NCBI GenBank assembly: GCA_963691705.1
Contig: OY829539.1
Location: 46,137,656 to 46,201,655, forward strand
Source: Viola odorata
Taxonomy: Eukaryota > Streptophyta > Magnoliopsida > Malpighiales > Violaceae
DNA: 64,000 nucleotides
Reading direction: 5' to 3'
Part shown: positions 9,157 through 19,928 of the stretch, piece after piece
How positions within the stretch are numbered: the stretch's first letter is position 1
Layout of the letters: each line of letters begins with the position of its first letter
Position numbers and translations under genes: made by a program
Notes under the pieces: model-generated
The model's input: the letters and a program-made list of their open reading frames with translations, nothing else
What the model was told of the DNA's origin: nothing
Database searches by the model: none

Positions 9157-12100
9157 TCAGAGATTGCTGGGAAAGGAGTGCAGGTAGGACATAACTTCTC
9201 TTTGAACTTGGTCTCTTCTTACTTTTCCAGTGGTAGTGAGTGGAAATGGCTTCTTCTCCCATAGAACAAAATGTTTTGGTACTTTAAACCTGCAAAATTG
9301 TTATGACATTCCTCATTGAACACATCAGATTAGTGTCTCAGGTTCGAGTCTTCTGTCTACATTCCTATCTATAACAAAAATCATGCAACCGAAAGTACGA
9401 GTAAACATCGCGAATGATTTTAATAATTATGAGAATCAAGTTAGAGACTAAAGCCCATCCGGTTAGATTCTTTTGCATTATAAGAATGAAATGGAGATTA
9501 GTACCCACCCAGTTAAGTTCTTTTCTCTGCAGAATTTTTGGAGAGCCTCGCTGCATATATTGTCCATCCACTGCCAACCTTCTTTTAGTTTAATGCAAGC
9601 AACAACCATCTCTGTCAGGCGAACATCTGGAATTCCCACAGTAACAACACCGCTTACTCCTGGATGCTTTGACAGAATTGCTTCCACCTAGAAACCAATC
9701 ACCACATCATATCGCCACATACTGGCATAAGTTATCTTGTTGAATCATTAATGAGATTGCCACAAAAATTCTTCATGTTTGATCACTATATATATTACCT
9801 CTTCAGGATAAACATTCTCCCCACCGCTCTTGATTCGACCATTCATCCGCCCAACAAGCCATACATTCCCATGCTCATCCATGGAACCAATGTCGCCAGT
9901 GTCTAACCAAGCTTCTTTAACATCTGATGTTGTTGGGTTTTGATCCCAGTATCTAAGCATTACATGAGGTCCTCTGGTTAAAATTCTCCCGATTTTTTGT
10001 GAAGGGCCATTAGAACATGTCATCAATTCAACATGTGGTGCAGGCTTGCCAACACATACACCTTGTGGCTGCTGAAGAGATCCGGATTTCATTTTACAAA
10101 ATGAGCTACCCAATGTTGGATCATAGAGGGTCCTGAAGGTTAGAGAAGAGCAAGTCTCCGTCATTCCTTCATCACAAAAAAGAAGAAAAACGAATCAGAA
10201 ATGCCAATAAATTCATTAAATGGACAGCTATTAGCAACAAATGTGACATATCTCCTAACAAATGGACAGCTATCAGCAACAAGTCAACTTTAAAAAATAG
10301 ATCCAAGTCCTAAGACCATATCTCCATTTGGCCAATTCCTGGACATTTAATCATTCTTTGGAGGCTGGCGCATGTAAAGTTGATGCATTTACTGAATCCC
10401 ATCCATGTAATACTTGCTGACACTATGGCTTCCTGTCAAAGCATTTAAATTACAAAAAAAAGTAGGATCCTAACATGGTCAAAATAAGTTTCAGTACTCT
10501 TCAGACTCACTATGCAAAAGTAGAAGTCTGTTCACATCCCAACCGCCAAATTAACCAGAAACTAAGCATTTTGGTTATTCGAGCATGAGTGTAGTGACAG
10601 AATTTAGAACTGTTCATTTCCTTCCTGACAAAGTGAACTACATGGAACATAAGCATCACTTCCCAATTCACGGGATTCGATCTTCATTTTGCCTGAAGTA
10701 CATATAGCACAAAAGTGTGCATTCCCCCATTTTGTATGTGAAATAATATTCATTAAAGTTAAACCCTAATACAATCTTTATTGTACCATTAAAAGTTATA
10801 CTGCTCAAATGTATTTTCCAAACAACAATACATGCATAGTTTCCATAAAGAACACTACCCCTAAACGGAATGTAACATCAATGACCCTTCATCTAAAGAT
10901 TATTCTATGAAGGTTTAAGCAGTGTGATTGAGAGAACAATGAAAGCCAAGTCACAGTTACACACCATAAGTTGAAAGAAGTTTAGCTCTCGGGAAAGATT
11001 TGGCAGCATCTTTTACAAGTTCTGGAGACAGACTCCCACCTCCATTTAATATCTTTGTCACAGATTGACTTCCTTTCCATGTTTCCCTCACCCTGAACAA
11101 ATAACTTTGAATTATTAGTAGCCTACAACGTAGGTTCACGAATGCATATAACTTGAAGAAAACAGGAACAGATGAGATGTTTTAGGCTGGCTTAGCGGCA
11201 GAAGAAATAGTAATATTTTCCTCTATCCAATGAATCTATTGCATGATACCCAAAGTATATCCAAATGGCAGCAATTTCATTAATGTTTTTCACATCATAG
11301 ATTGGGCTGTGTCTGTACCTGGTTAAGGGAATCAAGTCAGACATGATTGCAGGGACCGTGATTAGAGAAGTCACGTGGTGTTGCTCAATAAAATCAACAG
11401 CTAAAGTAGCTTCAAACTTGGATATCAAGACATGGCAAGCTCCAACCATTAGCATGGCCAAGGCCGATGATAGTCCACCAATGTGGCAGAGTGGAGCTGT
11501 GTGCAAGTAAACCTGTAAAAGCCCTCAGAGTGAGAATCAAGCAATCATTCCTTTCTGGGCTGGACTTGTGGAGCCCTATTCTAGACATACTTAAGGCTGT
11601 TTGATCTATCCTTGTCCAGTTAACGGCCACATGATTCCATTTACAAATTGCAAAGACAAAACACCCAAGGAAAGGCATACATCATCATCACTGTAGCCAA
11701 CAATGGCAACTTTTGCTAAGGATTGCACTGTCAAAGCTCCATGGCTTATTGTAACTCCCTTTGGCCTGCCAGTAGTTCCTAAGGTAATGGAAGAATAAAG
11801 CAAAAAACAGTTAGAAAAGTGGTCAATCGAGGGCTTAAGGAAGATAATTGACTTTTCAAGAGCTAAGGATTACAACAGAAGTACTATCTATAGGCTCTAT
11901 CTGTACAAAATTCAGCTGCTAAACAAGTCGACAGGTTCTCGAAATACCATCCAACTGTGCCCAAAATGTTCTCAAAGTAGAAATACTACAAGAATTTAAG
12001 ATTATGCCATTTCATTACCTTGTCATGATGATTGCAGAATTTTGGTAAGCAAGCCTTCTGTATGGTTCCTAAAACTGCATTTTAACTGATGCAGGAATCT

Positions 12101-13464
12101 ATTGCAGGCTTTTATATTAACTATTGAATTGAGTTAGGACCACAACTCCAAGTGATAAAGATTGCACCATGTGTTGGTTTCAGTAAAAATTCTACTAAAA
12201 ATTCTATAAATCATAAAAACTCCATGAAAATGCGTGAGAAAACAATGTCATACTTATATTATCTTTTCTATGCCTTACTATGAGGGCACAGTCAATTTGG
12301 AAAGAAAGCATGGAAGTTTGACAATGTTGTACAGAAGAAGCAGGGATTGCTGCCTTTTATCACATCAATTTCATGCAACAATGAGCATAGCAATAAAAAA
12401 AAAGGATCAATTTGTTTTCGATAAAGACTTATAAATTCTTAGTTGCTCTAAACTGTTTTGTTGACCAGCCTAATTAGGGGATAATCCAGAAATTAATTAA
12501 GTTTCCATGCACTAGATAAAACCTAATAATCAAAACAATGGGCCTAGCAATAACTGTAATTCAGACCTTAAATAAAACCGAATAATTAACAGTAGGGATA
12601 TATATGACTTATACCTGAGGTGAAGCATATTAAAACAGCACCCTCAGGTGCCCAGGAATAATTGAACGGTACTGCAGATGATGTCACGGCATGCTTCCTG
12701 ATGGCTTCATCACTGAAAACTGTAAAAATGAAGAAAATCAACTTTATTAAACCAATCTCAGTAAAATTTAATCTTAATCTTAATCTTTATATGGATTGTA
12801 TTAAGTGTAAGGGATGATCCTTACATGACACGTACAATTTGATTTGTTCATAAAATGCGAGGAAGAGGAGCCCAGAAAAACATTCCACTTGACAGAAGGT
12901 ATGTCATTAGTCTGGAGTTGTGAATACCAGCAGCTACAGCTCTCATCGGTGACCAGCATCACTGGCCTCACACTAAAAATTGCCGATTTCGCTTCTTGGA
13001 AGCTCTTTAAATATGAGATTATAAGAGTGAGATCACAATCACAAAAACAAGTACAGCAGCAAAATGCAAAGATTGGAATTAGCAAGCACTCACCCATCTG
13101 TAATTCAAAGGAGCAACTATGCCTCCAACAAATGCAATGCCGAGCAACCATTCCAGATACAAGTCGCTGAAACAAAGGCACAGCAGAGTATAAACAAAAA
13201 CAACATCAACAACAACAACAAAAACTTCTAATTTGTTGAAAAAAAGTTATTGGGTGGGTACCTGTTAAAAGCACAGATGGCGACAGTGTCGCCTACTCCA
13301 ACACCCAGTTGAATCAGTCCAGCGGCCAGACTGAGTACAGCTTCAACGAATTGCTTCCCTGTCTTGCGGCGGCTGCCGGAGATTGTGGCAGCTGAATTTG
13401 CACGCGCCGTCGATAAGCGGGACAGGCATTGACAAATGTGAGGCTGAGAGTAGTAACAACTCAT
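9157..13464 (-). CDS. AAE14: 2-succinylbenzoate-CoA ligase AAE14 (MenE-type acyl-activating enzyme)
   Basis: This intact ten-exon gene belongs to the AMP-forming acyl-CoA synthetase superfamily. Plant AAE14 activates o-succinylbenzoate with ATP and CoA in phylloquinone (vitamin K1) synthesis, in plastids and peroxisomes. Exons: 13,464-13,262; 13,166-13,094; 13,004-12,836; 12,719-12,615; 11,778-11,681; 11,512-11,319; 11,092-10,965; 10,166-9,799; 9,687-9,509; 9,289-9,157. They total 1,650 nt (549 residues), in phase at every junction, close to the ~560 residues of Arabidopsis AAE14. Visible motifs are the start MSCYYSQPHICQCLSRLSTA, the AMP-binding P-loop FTSGTTGRPKGVT, the HTAPLCHIGGLSS block, the adenylation motif STYGMTET, the hinge-region WLDTGDIG and GRIKSGGENVYPEE, and the C-terminal catalytic lysine in PLTTTGKVRRDQV. 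The start is the first ATG in frame with HICQCLSRL. Intron 9 holds a diverged duplicate of the exon-9 end. Confidence 0.92.
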
Positions 13465-13640
13465 TCCTTTATAAAAAAATTGTAACATTTATCTGATTTG
13501 ACAGAAATAGGGAGAAAATATAAAAGATGAGTATATATGTGTATGGTTCTGAACTTTTTGATTCTGGATTAGATAGCTCATCATTGGTTTGGGAAGTGAT
13601 TGGTCGGTACGATTCTTTCTTTTGACTGTATTCACTATCT

Positions 13641-13690
13641 ATTTGCACGGTTGCACCCGTGCCGTGCCCTCGGGTAAATTCAAAGACTAG
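13641..13690 (+). mobile_element. Possible Helitron 3' terminus
   Basis: A short GC-rich hairpin-capable block (ACCCGTGCC...CGGGT) lies about ten bases before CTAG followed by T, in otherwise AT-rich DNA. Plant Helitrons end in a short hairpin followed by CTRR, and an ACCCGTGC-type terminal hairpin is very common. The 5' end (TC) was not located and no Rep/helicase sequence is present, so this would be a fragment or the end of a non-autonomous copy. Confidence 0.3.
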
Positions 13691-14371
13691 TAAAACTGAA
13701 TTTCGTACAGATTTCACTTGAATTATTAAAATTACAAGAATAATTTAAATTATATTAACACTATGCTACATATTTTAATTGCATTCTAGTCAGATAGTGG
13801 TATGTGGATTAATTTGTATTTCATGTAAATATATTCTAAACAAATAAAGTGATTTGAAATCTTTTTTTTTGAAATCCAAACATGGCTAAGACGAATTGAA
13901 TGAAGGGATAGGGGCAGGACCGGGGACGGGGGCGGGTAGCATGAAGTGATCATAAGTCATTTTAACGGATTTGTTTTAAACCTCTTTGGAGGATTTAGAA
14001 ATTGATGGAAAATAGAAAGATATTGAAAATGTAGGTTATGTTCTAACTTTTGCTTACACGTATCACATTTCGATATGACACAATTCTTGTACATATTTCC
14101 AACAGGAATTTATTTTGAAAAAAATTGATTGACACCTCCAAAGGGTGGCTTTCTTTTGCTGCAAACAGTACTAGTATGATACACAAAATTTGTGCCATGC
14201 GATTCTTTCCTCTTTCCCCAGATCATCAGTTTCTTTCTTCTACATTGGCGTGACACTGCAAAATCCCCAGAGGAAAATGTTGCAAAACAAAAGATTGCTT
14301 TTGGATGATTTCAACATTTATGAGCTTAACGAGCATTTTATGTTGTTTTTTTTATTTAAAAAGCTATTTTC
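13691..14371. other. Upstream flank of AAE14, nothing recognised
   Basis: AT-rich sequence between AAE14 and the large retrotransposon. No conserved frame and no repeat border apart from the 5-bp target site TAAAT at its right end. Confidence 0.4.
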
Positions 14372-14376
14372 TAAAT

Positions 14377-14919
14377 TGATAAGAGTCCGGGGGATACTGA
14401 GCAGGATCGGCCTGATCTGGGCTGGTCGGAAACACTGTACTGGGGTCTTCGTCACCTACAAAGCGCCGGAGGGGGTCTCCGGCGTAAACACTCCGATGCA
14501 AAGTCAGTGTCAATAGTAAAAATGGCAGGGGTTCAGTACGCTATCTTAGGCTTACCCTCTTGTCTGAAAAGGTGGGGGTATTTATAGGCAAAGGAAGGAG
14601 TGTACCGACAGGGGGTGGGAATAATCCCTGGCAGGTGTCGCTGGGGTGACATATGCCGCTGGGGTGGCCTTGAGTGACGTCATACGGGATGACGTCATGC
14701 GGAGTGACGCCATGGGTGACCTGGGATGGGATGCCGCCGTGCGGATGCCGCATGAGAGCCCCCCCCCCCCCCCCCCGCTGATGTCGACCATCCCAGGGTC
14801 GGTCGCCAGGCTAAGGGCGGTAAGAACAGGGTCTCGTCTCCCGCGGCGGGTACAGTATGCTGGCCGGGTCACCCGGCGGGGTAGTGGAGATACCGCTTCT
14901 ATGGTATCGATAGTTATCA
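14377..14919 (-). repeat. 3' LTR of the Tat-lineage element
   Basis: This 543-bp LTR has TG...CA ends with inverted TGATAA/TTATCA termini. In minus orientation it contains TGACGTCA-type motifs and a TATA box (CCTATAAATACCCC, about 14,576-14,588). It differs from the 5' LTR mainly by a run of 18 C against 6, and by one extra 15-bp TGACG-containing unit. Confidence 0.95.
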
Positions 14920-15059
14920 TATGCCCAAACGAAAACTAGCCCGAGTGTTTACCAAGGGCTATCACCGTGTCTCCGGTCCTGCCCCTTCAAAGGTTTCTGT
15001 CCTAATGAGGGCTCGAGAATCGATAAAGGTATATCTTCGAAATGCCTTTTTCCGAAGTC

Positions 15060-15067
15060 TATAAATA
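15060..15067 (+). promoter_or_regulatory. TATA box of antisense cassette 1
   Basis: TATAAATA lies 82 bp before the ATG of the 128-codon ORF. It is followed by a pyrimidine-rich leader, as in plant promoters. It is on the strand opposite to gag-pol. Confidence 0.6.
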
Positions 15068-15148
15068 GGCCTTTCATTTTGCACTTGCTTCATAACTCTC
15101 ACAGCCTTTTCACCTCTCTCTTCAAGTTTCCTTATCTCTCTTCTTTTC

Positions 15149-15535
15149 ATGGACGAAGTCACCAAGAACTTCCTGCTCTCCAAAACCCATGCCCTGAGGA
15201 ACCTAACTCAGGCAGATACTGATTTCCTGGGGTCACTGAGCGTTAAGACCTCGGAGGATATACTGGAGCTCCAGGGGATGCTGACTCCCCTGCAAGCTAG
15301 ACAGGTTGTCGTTACCTTGGAGGATTTCAGTCCCGTGGAGAAAGCGGTGAAGCTGTCAATGGCTGTTTCTCAAATTCAGTTGCTGATGTCAACGCTACAG
15401 CATAGGAAGGACTTGCTGGGATGCTGCCTGAAGGGCATGAGGGCCTATTCCTCTGAACTGACGGCTCTTGCGGATGCCCTGAGGGAAATTCCTTTCCTGG
15501 AGTGGGAAGATGATGACGCTGGGTCGAATGCCTGA
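15149..15535 (+). CDS. Antisense ORF 1 of the Tat-lineage element, unknown function
   Basis: An intact 128-codon frame in antisense to gag-pol, just inside the 3' LTR. The protein begins MDEVTKNFLLSKTHALRNLT. It is mostly helical in character, with heptad-like leucines (ILELQGMLTPLQARQVVVTL), and ends acidic (LEWEDDDAGSNA). I recognise no domain. It has its own TATA box, a pyrimidine-rich leader and a downstream AATAAA-like signal (about 15,647), so it looks like a self-contained transcription unit and not a chance frame. Length and GC content are unlike the AT-rich flanks but match the rest of the element. Confidence 0.55.
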   Translation: MDEVTKNFLLSKTHALRNLTQADTDFLGSLSVKTSEDILELQGMLTPLQARQVVVTLEDFSPVEKAVKLSMAVSQIQLLMSTLQHRKDLLGCCLKGMRAYSSELTALADALREIPFLEWEDDDAGSNA

Positions 15536-16010
15536 CCAGCGATGGGGATCCTCTTGGCGTGTCTTTCTGTGCTCCTCTGGGGCCACCTTTTGTAACTCCG
15601 AGCCGTTAGGCCTTTTTGTAATCTCGGGCCGCTGAGCCCTTTAAGTAAATAAATATGCTTTCCCTTATTCACTTGCCGCGCTGTGAATGTTTTTCTTCTT
15701 TCTCATATCGTCTTTCTTAAAAAATAACTTTTATTCTCACTTATTGTGGGCTTGGTGTTCCTTGGGATCCCGTAACTTTATTTACCTACCTGGCTCATAA
15801 TGACGATTTTCCCATATCGCATCCGTCCTGAATATATTTTGCGCCGTTTTTCAGTGTTAACGGATTGGGCAACGATTTCGGTGCCTCCTGGCTGGTGCAG
15901 ACTTTTGACAGTTGCGGAGTCAGATCTTTCCCCCCAACAGACGTTATCTCTGATAGCATTAACTATCCTCGATAATACGCGAAAAGGCAGGCACGCCTCC
16001 TCACCTCGGC

Positions 16011-16018
16011 TATATAAT
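16011..16018 (+). promoter_or_regulatory. TATA box of antisense cassette 2
   Basis: TATATAAT lies about 67 bp before the ATG at 16,085, followed by a C/T-rich leader. The arrangement repeats that of cassette 1. Confidence 0.55.
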
Positions 16019-16084
16019 GGGGCTCTTCCTCTCCTTCTCTGTTCATCTTTTTTCTTCTTCCTTCTCACTCTTACTGATATTTCC

Positions 16085-16633
16085 ATGGCTGACTCTCGTT
16101 TTTTGTATACTGCCGCCCGCGATTCTCCTCTGACCCCTCCAACTTCTCCCGACTCCGACAATCCTCCACTCTCACCCCCCTGAAGGCCTGCCAGACATTC
16201 CGTAAAGTGTCGGGGTCGCAAGAGATTGAAGAAAACAAAGAAGCAATCTTTTGAATCCTTCTTTGCCGACTTTGAACCTCACTACCTTTCGCTGTGGCAA
16301 AAGGATGAAGCGTCACCATCCGTCCCTTGTCCTTTTCCCAAGGACAGGACTTCTATGCAAGATGCCGCCACAGGACTGGTTACCCCGACCCTGGAGGAAA
16401 GCTCCCACGCCGCTTCAAAGGAGGAAACTGCGCCTATGACAGGTTCCGCGACTAGGCTTGGTAAAAGGCCTTTCGAGATTGGTGAGCCCTTTCCTTTCTA
16501 TAACAGTGGGTCACCATCGTCTCCGGAGGATTACGATTACGTCTATGACATACACTGGGCGGACGAGGACTGGCGATGTCGCACTTATTGTAGATGCCGC
16601 TGGCTTTCTCTTTCAATGAATAAAATAGAATGA
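16085..16633 (+). pseudogene. Antisense ORF 2 of the Tat-lineage element (one in-frame stop)
   Basis: The frame starts MADSRFLYTAARDSPLTPPT and continues in Pro/Ser-rich sequence to a single TGA at 16,181-16,183. It then goes on in the same frame through a basic KKTKKQSFESFFADFEPHYL block to an acidic, Asp/Tyr-rich end (SPEDYDYVYDIHWADEDW). Total length is 182 codons plus stop. The TGA stands where CGA would keep the frame open, consistent with a C-to-T change. I recognise no domain. AATAAAATAG overlaps the 3' end and may serve as a poly(A) signal. The pattern resembles the linker parts of cassettes 3 and 4, so it could be a shortened relative of them. Confidence 0.45.
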
Positions 16634-17091
16634 AATGAAACAAAATGTCGTTTGCCTTTTTCTTTTCGCTTTTGTTATAATCGCCGCCCCATAGGATAAC
16701 TGCCGCTGGTCAGCCAATTACCGCTTCATACGACCATCTTTGTGGGGTTTCTTGTAATTAACGAGTCTTTCTTTTACGACATTCGAGGCGAGCGCTTGAC
16801 TTTAAGTTTCTGTCAGGGTCTTTCCACGTGTCCCATTTGCCCCGTACGTGTCTTGCTGTGATAGGTTGCCCTTCTGTCTGACTTTTCCACCGTCTCTTTT
16901 AAAAGGAAAAACACTCCTTCTTCGTACCTTTTTGCTCCTTTTTATACTTCAAAACTCTCTTCATTTTTCGCCCGCTCCGAGGAAATTCTCTCGTTCGCAT
17001 CCAGGCGACTCGCCTATTAATTTCAGTCTTCTCTCTTTCAAGGTATTCTGCTCGATCTTGTTTTTGATTTTCCTTTGCTTCTTTATCTATC

Positions 17092-19256
17092 ATGCCTCGC
17101 ACGAGATCTCAATCTAGCTCTTTAGCTACCCCTAGGCCGATTTCTCGATATCCCGAGCTTGAAAACACCCCTAGCATCTTTACTTGCCCTACTGTCTTAC
17201 GCCTCGAACTGAAAAATAATAATATTACCTTCCCCTGCGGCTATCGCCCCACTATTCCTTCTGACACTATGAGGCTTCATAGCCGGCTCTGGAAAACTCA
17301 TAGGATTCTTTATTTTAAGATGTTTAAATATGGGTTCCGCCTCCCAGTTCATGACACGCTAGAGCGTGTGTTGCGCGAGCACGAGCTTAACCCTGCGCAG
17401 ATTACCCCTTCCTCATGGAGTTGCATCTACGCCTTCCTTCGTGCTTGCGAATTAAAAGATATTCTTGCTCCCTCTGTCGCTTTATTTTGCAAGTTCTTGA
17501 CTCTGGTTTTTCGCGACGGCTTCATTAATATTATTCCAAGATGGGATGATGCTCTAGTGAGGCCTTTTTGGCAGAAATTTCGAGGATTTGAGGGGAACTT
17601 CGAAAACTGGAAGAGCGGTTTCTTCGTTGTCGAATTACCCTCCCGCTTGTGGCGTCCTGATTTCAACCTGGAGGTGGTTGATTGGGCGAGGTCAGCGCCT
17701 CTGTCTAGGGAAGAGTTGGATCAGGCCAACGCCTTACTGGAGATGGAGTCCTCTTTCCAGATCTTAACTTTACCTTGTACAGGCCTTTAACTGAGTGTAC
17801 CATAGGTGAGCTTTTGAGCTTCGCCGCTGCCTTGCTTACCCCTTGTTTACTAACATAACTTTTCGCAGGGGAGACTATCGCTCGACCGCTCTCCGAAGGT
17901 GACGCTCCTCACAAGGTTGCCGCCCCTTCAACGACTGCTCCCTCTACTTCCGCTGGGGCTCGAGCTGATCACCGTATGCCCATAAAGAAAAGAGCTTTAG
18001 ACGAGATTCTTTCCAGGGAAAGCGGTTCCTCCTTCCGCACTTCCCGCTTCGTGGAAAACTGATTACCCAGTCGGAAGAAGAGGTCCGGGTCTGGTTTGCC
18101 AGTGACTGAGACAAAGATTTTCTCCTACGGAGTCGAGGACATGGAGGACATGGACACGGAACTGAGCCTCCGCCCGGCTTCCTCAGCTCAACGAAAGAAA
18201 CTAAGGGAAGCAAGCGAAGCTCAAGTGACCAAGATGGCTGCTCAATCTCCTCCAAGCGACGCCGCAACTACCGTCGCTTCCCAGACTGCCGCTTCTCATG
18301 ATACCACTATGGAGGGTGCCGCTTCACTAGGTGGCGCTTCCTTGACTCTGGGGCTGGTTGCCCCCAACAAGACCTCCTCTGCCACGACGATGTCGCCATC
18401 CACTGCAGATTCCACTCCTGTCATGGAGCCTCCACACTCGCCCATTGGCCCTTGTATTCCTGACGTGCGTCCCTCAGTACCAAGCGGACCTGGTTCTTCT
18501 CACTCTCCCCCGAAGTCCCCTTGCCCGTTGTTCCTTACTTCAATTTGAGACATCGGGGGCTCAGGCGGTATCTCTGCCCCTTGCTTTGTTGTTGATCTTT
18601 CCCGTGACGGGCCTCAAGGGGCCCCCTCTCACCGGCTAAATCTGTCAAAATTTGGGACTGACGGGTTCCGTGCCCTGGGTATATCAGACCCCTTATCGCA
18701 AGATCAGCCCACGGCTATCTTGGCTTGCGAAATGTTTCGCACCTTCGAGGAGGAGAGTAGGCTACTGCAACTTCCTCCCGAAGTTCAGTATGTGCGCATC
18801 ATGAATAACTGCCTTGCTGCCTTTCGACAACTTCATTACTTCATCAAGGCTCGTGCTACACAATCTCAAAACTCTGGTGCCCTAGCGAAGGTAGAGGAGT
18901 TGTCGCGACTCCACAAACGCGCTCAAGCCGAACTGCGCGAGTGCCGCGCTGACCTTTCTCGGGAAAGATCTAAAGGAAAAGCTCAGGTTGAAGCTTTAGA
19001 GGCTGAGTTGGTGGCAGAGAGGAAGAAGAACTCATTCCTTCTTGAGGAGGTATCCTCCCGTGATGCGGACCTATCGAAAGCTTTCAAAAAGGTGACCTGG
19101 TGGAAGAAGAAGACTGAACAAGCCTTTATCGCCGGGGTGACAGATCAGCACCGCGGCAGGTTCGCTGACCCCGCTGAGGTCGCCAGGTATGCCTCCGCCA
19201 GGATGAAAGAGATTGACGAGAGCCAAGAGGGTTTCCTCTCCTCCGAAGAGGAGTAG
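17092..19256 (+). pseudogene. Antisense ORF 3: gypsy-type 'putative transposon' domain plus coiled coil, copy A
   Basis: Starts MPRTRSQSSSLATPRPISRY. The N-terminal domain (about residues 35-220) reads KMFKYGFRLPVHDTLERVLR, LNPAQITPSSWSCIYAFLRA and FENWKSGFFVVELP. It matches the plant family annotated as putative gypsy-type transposon protein, known as an antisense ORF in Tat elements. An intron-like gap (17,806-17,868, GT...CAG) is followed by a Ser/Pro/Ala-rich linker and a C-terminal coiled coil (RAQAELRECRADLSRERSKG, later VEALEAELVAERKKN). Damage: a frame change near 17,760, TGA at about 18,059, and TGA at 18,546-18,548. A weak TTTAAAAG (16,898-16,905) lies upstream. The function of these ORFs is unknown. 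A diverged copy follows at 19,929. Confidence 0.65.
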
Positions 19257-19755
19257 TGGATCAGTGCCTGAGAAGGGCCCATTTGATGCCGCTTGATTGT
19301 TGGTGCCGCTTCTTTACTTACTCCCTTGTTGTATTATTTTTCCCATTTGGACTTTGACGTCGCCTCCTTGCTTGTAATAATTAACAGATCCTGTAATATT
19401 GACCAAATAATGCGTGCTTCTTAGCGATGTCGCCCTTTATCACATGCCGCTTGACTACATTTTCTTCGCACTTTGCCTCTTGCATACCGTGGCATTACAT
19501 CTTGCCGCTCCTTTACACCGGGTTTGACTGCGCCCTTTTCAGAGCATTTAATGCTCTGACTCCTTTTATTTGATACGGGGGAGACACTCATGATGCTTTG
19601 AGCCCACGTGTCATCAAAGGGGAACGCTAAAAGACTGGCGGGCTAAGCATGTCTTTTCGCTCCTCAGGGATTGCACCCGCTTCCCGTGTCTCTTTGCCCT
19701 TGACACGTCACACACTACAATCGCTTGACCCGTCGTTCCCTTTAGTCCTTAGGGT

Positions 19756-19762
19756 TATAAAA
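19756..19762 (+). promoter_or_regulatory. TATA box of antisense cassette 4
   Basis: TATAAAA in GGGTTATAAAACCCC precedes the ATG at 19,929. It has a nearby CACGTG-type core (CCCCACGTGC) just downstream and a T/C-rich leader. It is the best-formed promoter of the four antisense cassettes. Confidence 0.6.
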
Positions 19763-19928
19763 CCCCCACGTGCTTTCTCTTTATCTTTTGTTACCTTTCT
19801 CTTTTGAAAAACGAAAAGAAAGAAAAGACAATTCCTCTTCTTCCTCCTACGATCCGCCGCCGCCCGGGTGCTTCGATCTTCTTCTCACCACAGGTACCTT
19901 CCTCTCTATCCTTCTTTTAACCTTGCCC

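Noticed and set aside
14541..14939. Frames of 70-112 codons on both strands at 14,541-14,939, mirrored at 30,846-31,414
   Set aside because: They lie in the two LTRs and recur identically there because of LTR identity. Both strands are open owing to GC-rich composition.
15778..16319. Minus-strand frames opposite antisense ORF 2
   Set aside because: They are shadows of the plus-strand cassette, with charged low-complexity composition and no promoter or family resemblance.
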